DNA of 64,000 nt from a virus, in the IMG/VR virus record IMGVR_UViG_3300044839_000009, positions 23,407 to 87,406 of that record; one strand, 5' to 3'. The notes beneath the pieces are model-generated. The model searched no databases. It was not told the DNA's origin and saw nothing but the letters and a program-made list of their open reading frames with translations. The translations under genes were made by a program, and so were the position numbers. Below are positions 32,429-39,396 of the stretch, piece by piece. The first letter of the stretch is position 1; every line of letters begins with the position of its first letter.

Positions 32429-32790
32429 TCGTCCCACGTCCCGTCGCACAGCGCGTAGGTGACGGCGACCGCACCAGCGGTGTCGGCCTTCGCGGGATTG
32501 GCGTACCAGTCCTCTTCGGCGCAGTCGCACACCTCGAAGTCGGCCTCGCTACACCCCTCGATGTGCCGCTCGAACACCACCCAGTCGCGGTCGACGTTGC
32601 CCTGCAAGGTCAGCGCGCCACTGTTGGGGGTCTCCACGATGCGGAGCCGCCGCACGATCTCGTCCTCGTCGATGTGCCCGAGGAACAAGGTGCGGTCCCA
32701 GTTGTCCGCCATGACCGGCGCGAACGCCTCGACGGGAATCGGGGTGCCGGCACGGTCGACGAGGACCTCGGTCAGGGTCAGGGCGATCAC
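32425..32790 (-). CDS. hypothetical acidic protein
   Basis: 121 aa, GTG at 32790 (GTGA overlap). VMADNWDRTLFLGHIDEDEI, VFERHIEGCSEADFEVCDC; acidic with three clustered Cys. No family recognised. Part of the operon started by P1. Confidence 0.6.
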   Translation of the reverse strand: MIALTLTEVLVDRAGTPIPVEAFAPVMADNWDRTLFLGHIDEDEIVRRLRIVETPNSGALTLQGNVDRDWVVFERHIEGCSEADFEVCDCAEEDWYANPAKADTAGAVAVTYALCDGTWDE

Positions 32791-33083
32791 AGCTCACCAC
32801 CGGCGGCGAGCTCGTAGGCCAGCTGGTGGGCGTCCTGGCGGTCGTCGAACCAGTAGGCGACCGTGGTCGTCACCCGGTCCAGAGCGGCGTGGCCAGCCGA
32901 GGACAGACCCGTCAGATCCGTGCGGACCGGAAGCGGCACAGCCTTGGCGGCCTCGACGAGACGCTCATACACCTCGAAGTCGAAGCGCGACCACATTGAG
33001 AGGTCCGGGTGGGTGGCGCGGAAAGCGGTGAGGGCGGGGGCGCCCTGGGGGCGGAGGGCGGTGGCGGTCTGGGTAAGGTTCAC
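32787..33083 (-). CDS. hypothetical protein
   Basis: 98 aa from the GTG at 33083 with GGGAGA upstream. Contains FRATHPDLSMWSRFDFEVYE and a C-terminal VAYWFDDRQDAHQLAYELAA. Overlaps the next gene by GTGA. No family recognised. Confidence 0.6.
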   Translation of the reverse strand: MNLTQTATALRPQGAPALTAFRATHPDLSMWSRFDFEVYERLVEAAKAVPLPVRTDLTGLSSAGHAALDRVTTTVAYWFDDRQDAHQLAYELAAGGEL

Positions 33084-33165
33084 TTCGATCTCCCGGGTGC
33101 TTAGTGGCTTCGGGTGGTCTAGCCCCGATCCGGCGTTCGCAGCGCTGGGTCGGGGTTCTTGCATG

Positions 33166-33357
33166 TCAGGCGATCTCGGACTCGGGGATGCGGATCGCTC
33201 CGCCTCGCCCTTCCTGTCCGCGCGACCACTGCTTGCCGTGGCGGATGGCCTTGAGCTCTCCGTCGTGAACCCACCGGTAGACGGTCGACTTGCTGACCCT
33301 CAGTCGGCGCGAGACCTCGCCCACGGTCAGCATCGGCGGGCTGTTTACGGGCTGCAT
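33166..33357 (-). CDS. Xis-like HTH_17 DNA-binding protein
   Basis: 63 aa from the ATG at 33357 with GGAGG upstream. MLTVGEVSRRLRVSKSTVYR followed by WVHDGELKAIRHGKQW and IRIPESEIA is the excisionase-family helix-turn-helix with wing. It is the first gene after promoter P1. In AICEs a similar protein is the recombination directionality factor; no integrase is present in the window. Confidence 0.8.
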   Translation of the reverse strand: MQPVNSPPMLTVGEVSRRLRVSKSTVYRWVHDGELKAIRHGKQWSRGQEGRGGAIRIPESEIA

Positions 33358-33393
33358 GAAGCCCTCCAATCGAGTCGGGGCGGGGCAACAAAA

Positions 33394-33424
33394 CGACCGT
33401 ACAGGGTTTCCTGAATACCTGCAA
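33394..33424 (-). promoter_or_regulatory. promoter P1 of the transfer-like operon, with operator
   Basis: Minus strand: TTGCAG (33424-33419), 17-bp spacer, TACGGT (33401-33396). Within it, 22 bp (33415-33394) are identical to 34893-34914. The centre CAGG-AAAC-CCTG is an inverted repeat in the spacer, a good operator position for a GntR-type repressor. Confidence 0.8.
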
Positions 33425-33460
33425 TCCTCTCGCCGTTCTCACAGTCCAAATCGGGCCACC

Positions 33461-33466
33461 TATCCT
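33461..33466 (+). promoter_or_regulatory. candidate -10 of the UTRA-only gene
   Basis: TATCCT about 45 bp before the GTG at 33511, divergent from P1. The -35 is weak. Confidence 0.35.
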
Positions 33467-33510
33467 GAACACCAGAGGCAGTAGCAGTCATGGACAACAC
33501 AGGAGGACGT

Positions 33511-34041
33511 GTGGACGGAGAGTGGGTCAGCACCTCGGCCCCGTATCTCGACCCGCGAGGCGGGGATGCATGGGGCGCCGAGGCAGAAGCACTCGGGGGG
33601 CGAGGAGCGCAGCGCTTGGCGTTCGTCGGCGAAATCGACCCACCGGAAGCCGTCGCGCGCGACCTCGGCATCCCGGAAGGGGAACGCGCCATCGTCCGGC
33701 GGCGCGTCATGCTCCTCAACGACAAGCCAGTCGAGCTGACCGACTCGTACTACACGACGTCCGTGGCCGCAGGCACCGCCCTCGCGACCCCCCGCAAGAT
33801 CCCCGGCGGCGCCGTCAAGCTACTGGCCGACCTCGGCTACGTCGGGGCCACCGTCCAGGAATCCGTCACGGCGCAGCCAGCGACCGATGACGAACGAGAT
33901 GCCCTCGACCTCGACGACGGCGAATGGGTGATGACCCTCGCGCGTCTCACTCTCGCAGCGGACGGCACGGCGATTGAAGCCAGCGTGATGACCATGCCCG
34001 CCCGGCAGCGCAGGCTGCTCTACACCATGAAAGTCGGCTGA
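33511..34041 (+). CDS. UTRA-domain protein lacking a DNA-binding domain
   Basis: 176 aa; GTG at 33511 after a perfect AGGAGG (an ATG at 33490 has none). The whole protein is a UTRA-type ligand domain: LAFVGEIDPPEAVARDLGI, VMLLNDKPVELTDSYYTTS, LLADLGYVG. It is a paralogue of the C-terminal part of the next gene and lacks the winged helix. It could bind a ligand and modulate the full-length regulator by heterodimer formation; that role is inferred. Confidence 0.8.
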   Translation: MDGEWVSTSAPYLDPRGGDAWGAEAEALGGRGAQRLAFVGEIDPPEAVARDLGIPEGERAIVRRRVMLLNDKPVELTDSYYTTSVAAGTALATPRKIPGGAVKLLADLGYVGATVQESVTAQPATDDERDALDLDDGEWVMTLARLTLAADGTAIEASVMTMPARQRRLLYTMKVG

Positions 34042-34043
34042 CC

Positions 34044-34808
34044 ATGCCCGAGAACGAAGACGAGCAGAGAGGCCCGTGGGCCAAACACGAGCTGATCACC
34101 GCCTACCTGCGGTACGGCATCCTGACAGGCGAGTACCCGCCGGGAAGCAACCTGCCTCCCACCCGCATCCTGAAGGAGATGTTCAAGGCCGCCCCGCAGA
34201 CCATCCGCGAAGCGACCATGAAGCTCGCCGAGGAGAAGCTGGTCTACAGCAAGATGGGCAGCGGCATCGTGGTGCGCGATCACCGGCAGACCACGATGAC
34301 GCCCGCGGCCTACAAGGATCCGGCCGGACCCGGAGAGAAGTACCGGTGGATCGCCGAGGCGGAACGGCACGGCCGGGCAGGACGTTCTGACCTGCTCTTC
34401 GTCGGCGAGGTCACTCCGCCGGCCGACGTGCGCGCAGCCATGGGACTCGCCGAGGACGGCACGGCCATGGAGCGCCGCCAGGTGATGTACCTGGACGACG
34501 AGCCGTGCGAACTGGTCAAGTCGTACTACCCGATGGACCTTGCGCGCGACACGGCCATGGCCGTCAAGCGGAAGATCAAGGGCGGCACGCCTCGCCTGCT
34601 GGCCGACATGGGCTACCCGCCAGTGAAGTGCATCGACAAGGTGTCGGCGATCCAGCCGACTCCGGAGCAGTACGAGGCTCTTCAGATGCCTACGAAGCTT
34701 CCCGTGTTGCGCACCTTGCGGACGGTGTTGAGTGTCGACGACCGGATCATCGAGGTGTCAGAGATGGCGAAGGCTGGTCACCTGTACGAGATGCAGTACG
34801 AGTTCTAG
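34044..34808 (+). CDS. GntR/HutC-type regulator (wHTH + UTRA), KorSA-like
   Basis: 254 aa, ATG 2 bp after the previous stop. Residues ~12-80: winged helix (ITAYLRYGILTGEYPPGSNL, PQTIREATMKLAEEKLVYSK). Residues ~115-250: UTRA (LLFVGEVTPPADVRAAMGL, CELVKSYYPMDLA). In pSAM2 and similar elements such GntR proteins (KorSA) repress transfer genes. It is the best candidate for the repressor of P1 and P2. Confidence 0.88.
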   Translation: MPENEDEQRGPWAKHELITAYLRYGILTGEYPPGSNLPPTRILKEMFKAAPQTIREATMKLAEEKLVYSKMGSGIVVRDHRQTTMTPAAYKDPAGPGEKYRWIAEAERHGRAGRSDLLFVGEVTPPADVRAAMGLAEDGTAMERRQVMYLDDEPCELVKSYYPMDLARDTAMAVKRKIKGGTPRLLADMGYPPVKCIDKVSAIQPTPEQYEALQMPTKLPVLRTLRTVLSVDDRIIEVSEMAKAGHLYEMQYEF

Positions 34809-34819
34809 GCGGCACCAAG

Positions 34820-34855
34820 AGGCGCCCCCACCCGGTCCAGGGAGGGGGCGCCTTT
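34820..34855 (+). terminator. rho-independent terminator of the regulator operon
   Basis: AGGCGCCCCC/GGGGGCGCCT (10 bp) followed by TTT, 12 bp after the GntR stop codon. Confidence 0.85.
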
Positions 34856-34883
34856 GCGTTGATCTACCCTTAGAGAGAAGTGA

Positions 34884-34914
34884 TTGCAGCCTTTCAGGAA
34901 ACCCTGTACGGTCG
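34884..34914 (+). promoter_or_regulatory. promoter P2 of the GIY-YIG/GntR gene, with operator
   Basis: TTGCAG (34884-34889), 17-bp spacer, TACGGT (34907-34912). The 22 bp 34893-34914 repeat P1 exactly, including the CAGG-N4-CCTG inverted repeat. P1 and P2 should be controlled by the same protein. Confidence 0.8.
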
Positions 34915-34953
34915 GACTGTGGCTCAGCCCACACCGATCTACGAAGGGACGCC

Positions 34954-35601
34954 ATGACCACGCCTGCCGAGCGCCCGGTCGTCAGTTTGCGGACCGGCTA
35001 CATGCAGGAGCTGAACAAATCCCCATCCGCGCTCTACCGCCTCTACGACTCGGAAGACCGCCTGATGTACCTGGGCATCACCATGAATCCGAAGCGGAGA
35101 TTCCAGCAGCACGGGGCCGACAAGTTCTGGTGGCACCTGGTCGTCCGCCATGAGATCGAGTGGCACGCGAACCGGGTTCTGGCGGCAGAGGCCGAGCATG
35201 CGGCGATCCTCAGTGAAAAGCCCGTACATGACGCCTCGTACCGCTTCGCCACCGGCCTGAAGTACGCCTACGTCAACCCTCCGAGCGACCCGTATTGGCG
35301 ACCCCTCGCCCAGCTCATCTACCACGAGATCGAGGCAGGGATCTATCCGCCCGGCGAAGACCTCCCCCGACCGACCAAGATGGCGGCCAAGTACCGGGTC
35401 TCTCGCGCGTCGGTGGAAAGGGCCCTCAGTCGGTTGATCGAGTGCCGAATGGTGGAGAGTCGCCTTCCCGCGGGGTCGTGCCGGGTGTACACCGCCTGCC
35501 CTTCCCCTGATCGTCGCCCGGTCGAGTCCGTATGGGGGCCGACAATCGGCGAGGCGCGGGAGTTCCGTGAGCGCACCCGGCGCGCCGCCAGCTTTCGATA
35601 G
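34954..35601 (+). CDS. GIY-YIG domain fused to GntR-type winged helix
   Basis: 215 aa, ATG at 34954 after AAGGGA. Residues ~26-95: GIY-YIG-like domain (ALYRLY, LMYLGIT, RRF-QQH, Glu in AAEAEHAAIL). Residues ~113-182: GntR winged helix (WRPLAQLIYHEIEAGIYPPG, KYRVSRASVERALSRLI). No UTRA domain. It may be a site-specific nicking enzyme or a regulator with a degenerate nuclease fold. Placed under an operator shared with the transfer operon. Confidence 0.85.
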   Translation: MTTPAERPVVSLRTGYMQELNKSPSALYRLYDSEDRLMYLGITMNPKRRFQQHGADKFWWHLVVRHEIEWHANRVLAAEAEHAAILSEKPVHDASYRFATGLKYAYVNPPSDPYWRPLAQLIYHEIEAGIYPPGEDLPRPTKMAAKYRVSRASVERALSRLIECRMVESRLPAGSCRVYTACPSPDRRPVESVWGPTIGEAREFRERTRRAASFR

Positions 35602-35609
35602 CAGCACAA

Positions 35610-35633
35610 CGGCCGGGGTGGTGACCCCGGCCG
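35610..35633 (+). terminator. terminator of the fusion gene
   Basis: CGGCCGGGGT/ACCCCGGCCG, 10 bp with a 4-nt loop, 9 bp after the stop; a smaller CAGCG/CGCTG hairpin follows. Confidence 0.75.
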
Positions 35634-35694
35634 AAGTAACCAGCGGTGTCCGCCGCTGATCCGTGATCCATCCCCGCGAAGAGAGGACACACCC

Positions 35695-36123
35695 ATGACT
35701 GTAATGGACGAAGCCCCCGCGATGCCCGCCCCGATCCTGGTGGCCCCGGTCACCACCACACCCCCGCAGCCGCGCTGGGCGACGGTCACTGTCTGCGGTT
35801 CCCCGGTCCAGGTCGAGGAGCCCGTCTGGTGCACCGGCTGCGAGGGCGACGCGGTGGTGTGCTTGGAGGATCTCCAGCACTCGGGCGAGGAGCTGTCCCT
35901 GTCACTGCCGGGCAGCAACGGCGCGGAGACCGCGGTCACCGTGCAACTGATCTGCTGGCCGTTCTCGGAGAAGCCGGCGGAGCGCACGCCTTACGTGTCG
36001 CTGCAGGCGACGTCCGGGGATTGCACGCCGTTGACGGCGTCTCTCGCGGAGTCTGTGGCGGCCGGTCTGGAGCGGCATGCGGCGATGCTGCGGGCGTTGA
36101 CTGGGCAGCTCGCGGGCGTCTGA
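35695..36123 (+). CDS. DUF6907-like protein
   Basis: 142 aa, ATG at 35695 after AGAGGA. VWCTGCEGDAVVCLEDLQHS, then a beta region, and a C-terminal ASLAESVAAGLERHAAMLR match the DUF6907 pattern common in Streptomyces. Function unknown. Stands alone between two terminators. Confidence 0.75.
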   Translation: MTVMDEAPAMPAPILVAPVTTTPPQPRWATVTVCGSPVQVEEPVWCTGCEGDAVVCLEDLQHSGEELSLSLPGSNGAETAVTVQLICWPFSEKPAERTPYVSLQATSGDCTPLTASLAESVAAGLERHAAMLRALTGQLAGV

Positions 36124-36143
36124 TCTACCTCTGAACACCCCTT

Positions 36144-36173
36144 CGGCCGGGCGGGATTCGACACGCCCGGCCG
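36144..36173 (+). terminator. terminator after the DUF6907-like gene
   Basis: CGGCCGGGCG/CGCCCGGCCG, 10-bp perfect stem, 10-nt loop, followed by TTGT. Confidence 0.8.
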
Positions 36174-36204
36174 TTGTCATAGCAACGACTTCGAGGAGTA
36201 GTTC

Positions 36205-36459
36205 ATGGACGAGAACACCATCATCCGCGTGGTCCATTCGGGCCCGGAGTTGATGCCGCCGGAGTGGGCGCAGGACGAGAGGCTGACCTACGGGGCGCGA
36301 GGCCTGCTCGGTCTGATCATGGCGCACGGCGGCAAGTGGGACATCGACGCCGCCGGCATCGCAGAGCAGAACCCAAAGGACACCGTCGAGGAGATCGAGG
36401 GCTACATCGCGGAGCTGGTGCGCGAGGGCTACCTGGATCCGGACTCGCTCGACAAGTAG
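36205..36459 (+). CDS. small winged-helix-like protein
   Basis: 84 aa, ATG at 36205. LTYGARGLLGLIMAHGGKWD and IEGYIAELVREGYLDPDSL look like a winged helix of the kind found in replication initiators and phage regulators. Single-gene unit between two terminators. Confidence 0.65.
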   Translation: MDENTIIRVVHSGPELMPPEWAQDERLTYGARGLLGLIMAHGGKWDIDAAGIAEQNPKDTVEEIEGYIAELVREGYLDPDSLDK

Positions 36460-36470
36460 CAGACATGCGA

Positions 36471-36497
36471 ACGGCCGGGCTGTGGAGGCCCGGCCGT
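36471..36497 (+). terminator. terminator after the winged-helix gene
   Basis: ACGGCCGGGC/GCCCGGCCGT, 10-bp stem, 7-nt loop. Shares the CGGCCGGG core with the two preceding terminators. Confidence 0.8.
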
Positions 36498-36541
36498 CTC
36501 GATCAGCGGGTGGCGACCCGCATGACCCAAAGAGGTTCCCC

Positions 36542-36592
36542 TTGAAGGTACAGAGCCACGCACGCTTCCGCCAGCAGGCGGCGGTGCGGTGA
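36542..36592 (+). CDS. possible 16-residue leader peptide
   Basis: TTG start after GAGG; the stop overlaps the GTG of the next gene (GTGA). Sequence is basic (KVQSHARFRQQAAVR). It might couple translation of the next gene; evidence is thin. Confidence 0.25.
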   Translation: MKVQSHARFRQQAAVR

Positions 36593-36942
36593 GGACTCAT
36601 CGGTCACGCCCCAAGACGGGCTGGACGCCACTCAGCAACAAGGACGTTGCCCAGAACTACCGATTGAGCCTGAAGGCGAAGGGCCTGCTGCTGACGTTCC
36701 TCTCGCACCCTGACGGCAGTGGCATGACGGTCGAGCGCCTCGCCTATCTCCACAAGGCGGCGGGCGGCAAGGGCGAGGGCGAGCACGCCATCCGCGAGGG
36801 GCTGAAGGAGCTCCGGGCCGCCGGCCTGGTGGCTCACGCGAAGGAGAAGGGCACGGGCGGCCGGTGGCAGACAACGACTGCGGTAAGTGACACCCCGGAG
36901 GGCCTGTTGTGGCTGCTCAGGCAGATCACACCGGACCCCTGA
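36589..36942 (+). CDS. winged-helix protein, possible replication regulator
   Basis: 117 aa, GTG at 36589. TGWTPLSNKDVAQNYRLSLK, AKGLLLTFLSHPDG, AIREGLKELRAAGLV: the two-helix-plus-wing pattern of small actinophage/AICE helix-turn-helix proteins similar to the N-terminal part of replication initiators. It is followed directly by an origin-like region. Related in design to the gene at 36205. Confidence 0.65.
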   Translation: MRTHRSRPKTGWTPLSNKDVAQNYRLSLKAKGLLLTFLSHPDGSGMTVERLAYLHKAAGGKGEGEHAIREGLKELRAAGLVAHAKEKGTGGRWQTTTAVSDTPEGLLWLLRQITPDP

Positions 36943-37059
36943 TTTTCCGGGGTCCGGGTGCTCCGGGTGCCGGACGGTCCGGGGTCCCAAAATTGGGGGT
37001 TCTCTATAAAGAGGGTTACTGAAAGAAGGCTGGCTAGAAAATCATCATCCTCAAAGAGT
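36943..37059. other. origin-like region: TCCGG iterons plus AT-rich stretch
   Basis: 36950-36988 carries five TCCGG/GCCGG-type repeats (gtCCGGGtg spacing). 36989-37059 is clearly AT-rich for this genome (TCTCTATAAAGAGGG, GAAAATCATCATCC). Together they resemble iterons plus an unwinding element, next to winged-helix genes. Alternatively a promoter for 37180. Confidence 0.35.
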
Positions 37060-37077
37060 GCAAGCCCCCTGGCTTGC
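37060..37077 (+). terminator. short hairpin
   Basis: GCAAGCC/GGCTTGC, 4-nt loop, at the end of the AT-rich stretch. 37078-37179 holds only the leader of the next gene. Confidence 0.4.
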
Positions 37078-37179
37078 CCGCCGTGTTTCGCGCGTGAGGC
37101 CGCGTCAGCCGAGCACGAGCAAGCAGGCAAGCGAGCCAGATCGACGCGACGCATCATCGCTGACTACAGGAGGTAACCA

Positions 37180-37911
37180 GTGCCACCAACGAAGGAGGAG
37201 CTCGCCCCACTGATCCTGTGGGGTCGCTGCCGTTCGGGCCGCCGCTGGTTCTGGGCGGCCTACGAGTTCGACGGCGACCGCGCGCACGGCTGGGCGGATA
37301 GCGAGGAGCAGGCCGGCGAAGACGCCAGGGCGGCCGTGGAGCGCCTCGCAGATGGTCGGGTGGCCACGGTGGTCGTGCGGCACGGCGTGGCCTCTGGGCG
37401 GCTGCGTGAGGTCAATGCGGAGAAGCGAAAGACGCTGGCAACGGATGGAGCGGGCGCGGCCCCGGTGGAGTACCTGTACGCCGTCGCGGCTGGGCACTTC
37501 GACGGCAACGATGACTGGGTGGACGCCGCCGTTACGTCGTTTCGGATCACGCGGCGGACGGCGAAGCGGGTCTATTACGTGCGGCGGGAGCGCGGCGGCG
37601 AAGTTGAGATCGGCTACGTGGACCGGCGGCGGCTCGAGGAGGCCGGCGAGGTTGTCAATCGTGGCGCTGGTGGCTGGTGGGCGCCGGACCACCACCTGTA
37701 CGCCGCGCCGCCCGTACTGGAGCCGGCGAGGCCGGAGCCGCCGGACGTCCGGGAGTTGAAGGCTGCGATGCACTCCGCTCATCCGGACCGTGGTGGCACG
37801 GACGAGGCGTTCATCGCGGCGCGGGAGCGGTATGAGCGGGCTCAGCGGGCCGACTTGGCGCGGCTGACCGAGCTGGTAGATGCGACGCCGACGACATGGA
37901 GGGCGTCATGA
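37180..37911 (+). CDS. protein with C-terminal J-domain-like HPD motif
   Basis: 243 aa, GTG at 37180 after AGGAGGT. N-terminal ~185 residues unknown with many Arg (ITRRTAKRVYYVRRERGGEV). Residues ~190-230: VRELKAAMHSAHPDRGGTDE, AFIAARERYERAQ, the helix II-HPD-helix III part of a J domain. Phage J-like proteins can recruit host DnaK, for example in replication; this role is inferred. Confidence 0.75.
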   Translation: MPPTKEELAPLILWGRCRSGRRWFWAAYEFDGDRAHGWADSEEQAGEDARAAVERLADGRVATVVVRHGVASGRLREVNAEKRKTLATDGAGAAPVEYLYAVAAGHFDGNDDWVDAAVTSFRITRRTAKRVYYVRRERGGEVEIGYVDRRRLEEAGEVVNRGAGGWWAPDHHLYAAPPVLEPARPEPPDVRELKAAMHSAHPDRGGTDEAFIAARERYERAQRADLARLTELVDATPTTWRAS

Positions 37912-38462
37912 CCACGGTCGTCCTGCCTCACGCCCCGCAGGTCCGCTCAGCGTCCCTCCTGGTGGCCGTGGACCCGGTGGAGGACGCCCGCCGTCGCACG
38001 GCCGGACTGGGCGCGGTGACGGACATGGTCGCCCTGACGCTGCTGCTCGCCCTGCCCGCTGGCTTCCCGGTCCCGGTGGCGTCCCTGTCGGTCCGCGACC
38101 GCCGGGCCCTGAGGCGGCTTCCTGCGGGCGCGGTGGAGGTGTCCGGCGGTGAGGTGGTCAGGCTGGCCGTGAAGCCGCTGCGGGCGGTCCTGGCGACCGT
38201 GACGGGCACCTGCTCGCAGACGGCCCTCGGGAAGGCGTCGAGCTTCGCGCCGTTCTGCGCCCGCCGCGTCCTCACCCGGGTCCGGCCGACGATGCCGGAG
38301 ACCCTGATCGAGTTCGACTTCTACGGCGTCGGCATCACCCACCGCGCCTCCGACGGCAGCGAGGAAACGCTCGTCGAGCCGCGACCGTGGCGGCCGATGC
38401 GGCACACCCCGGCCGGCTGGCGGTTCATCGAGCAGGCGTATGAGCAGTACCGGAAGCGATAG
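37908..38462 (+). CDS. hypothetical protein
   Basis: 184 aa from the ATG at 37908, overlapping the previous stop (ATGA) with GGAGGG upstream. Contains ALTLLLALPAGFPVPVASLS and VRDRRALRRLPAGAVEVSGG, then a C-terminal beta region. No family recognised. Last plus-strand gene of this unit. Confidence 0.6.
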   Translation: MTTVVLPHAPQVRSASLLVAVDPVEDARRRTAGLGAVTDMVALTLLLALPAGFPVPVASLSVRDRRALRRLPAGAVEVSGGEVVRLAVKPLRAVLATVTGTCSQTALGKASSFAPFCARRVLTRVRPTMPETLIEFDFYGVGITHRASDGSEETLVEPRPWRPMRHTPAGWRFIEQAYEQYRKR

Positions 38463-38480
38463 TAGCCGCACGCAGCAGTG

Positions 38481-38507
38481 AGCCCCCGACCATCAGGCGC
38501 GGGGGCT
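38481..38507. terminator. bidirectional terminator
   Basis: AGCCCCCG/CGGGGGCT, 8 bp, between convergent genes ending at 38462 and 38511. Confidence 0.75.
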
Positions 38508-38510
38508 TCG

Positions 38511-38735
38511 TCACGTCTCGGGCAGCGTCTCCTGCTCGACCTCGAACCGGCCCACGCCCGGCCCGCTGCTCAGCCCGAGCTTCCGCCGGCAGTGGCGGCC
38601 GAGACCCCACCGTCGGGACTCGGCGGCCGTCAGCGGCTCCTCGCACAGGCGGCAGACGACAAGGGGACGCCCCTCCGCCGGCAGCTCGGGGAGCAGGCCA
38701 GGGAGGGGCGTCGGGTCGGGGCTGGTGGTCGCCAC
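38511..38735 (-). CDS. DUF6011-like zinc protein
   Basis: 74 aa, GTG at 38735 sharing a base with the RNA ligase stop (TAGTG). CRLCEEPLTAAESRRWGLG followed by HC gives C-x2-C ... H-C as in DUF6011 proteins. Pro-rich N-terminus. Possibly an RNA- or DNA-binding partner of the ligase. Confidence 0.65.
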   Translation of the reverse strand: MATTSPDPTPLPGLLPELPAEGRPLVVCRLCEEPLTAAESRRWGLGRHCRRKLGLSSGPGVGRFEVEQETLPET

Positions 38736-39328
38736 TACTTCGGGAAGTCGCGGGCCTTGAGCTTCGCCATCCGGCCGTCTGGGTGATGCCATACGACGCC
38801 TTCCATGCCGTACTCCTTGGCGAGTTCGAGCAGTCGGGGCTGCAGGGTGTCGTAGAGCAGCGGCTCCGTCAGCTTGACCACCCTGGCGTTCGTGTGGGCG
38901 ATGAGCTCGTGGACCTCGCGGCGCTCCGGGTTGCCGTTGACCTTGGGGCCGACCAGTTCGTAGGTGCCCGGCTTCCATGAGCCCGGGTCCACGCCTTCCG
39001 GGTAGTCCGCTTCCTCCGCGTCGGCGACCGCTTCGGCGTGGAACTTCGCGAACGCCGACTGCGCGACTGGCTCCCAGCCGACGGTCTTACCCGTCTCGTC
39101 GTCGGTGGAGATCGGTACGTAGTTCGGCGGCGCGGTCTTGTCGGCCTTCACCTCACGCCGGGCCCACCACTCGCCGGACTCGTCGAGCATCACGCACGTG
39201 CCGTCGTACTTCCGGGTCGCCACGCCCTCGCCGGCGAGGACCCACTCGCAGCCGGGGTTTACCTTCGGCAGGACGTGTGCTGGCCGGGCATCGAAGTCGC
39301 GGATGAACAGGGTCGGGATCTTGCGCAT
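38735..39328 (-). CDS. RNA ligase (nucleotidyltransferase family)
   Basis: 197 aa from the ATG at 39328 after AGGAG. Motif I is ATRKYDGTCVM with the adenylated Lys in KYDG; then EWWARREVKA, YELVGPKVNGNPE, EGVVW and AKLKARDF (motif V), in the right order. It should join or repair RNA ends using ATP; phage ligases of this type repair tRNA cut by host defence nucleases. Lacks an extra C-terminal domain. Confidence 0.85.
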   Translation of the reverse strand: MRKIPTLFIRDFDARPAHVLPKVNPGCEWVLAGEGVATRKYDGTCVMLDESGEWWARREVKADKTAPPNYVPISTDDETGKTVGWEPVAQSAFAKFHAEAVADAEEADYPEGVDPGSWKPGTYELVGPKVNGNPERREVHELIAHTNARVVKLTEPLLYDTLQPRLLELAKEYGMEGVVWHHPDGRMAKLKARDFPK

Positions 39329-39396
39329 GGGTCGGATCTCCTCCGGGTGGCGGGTCGGTTCGAGGCTAGCGGCCCGCCCCGGCGTGGGGCGGGCGG

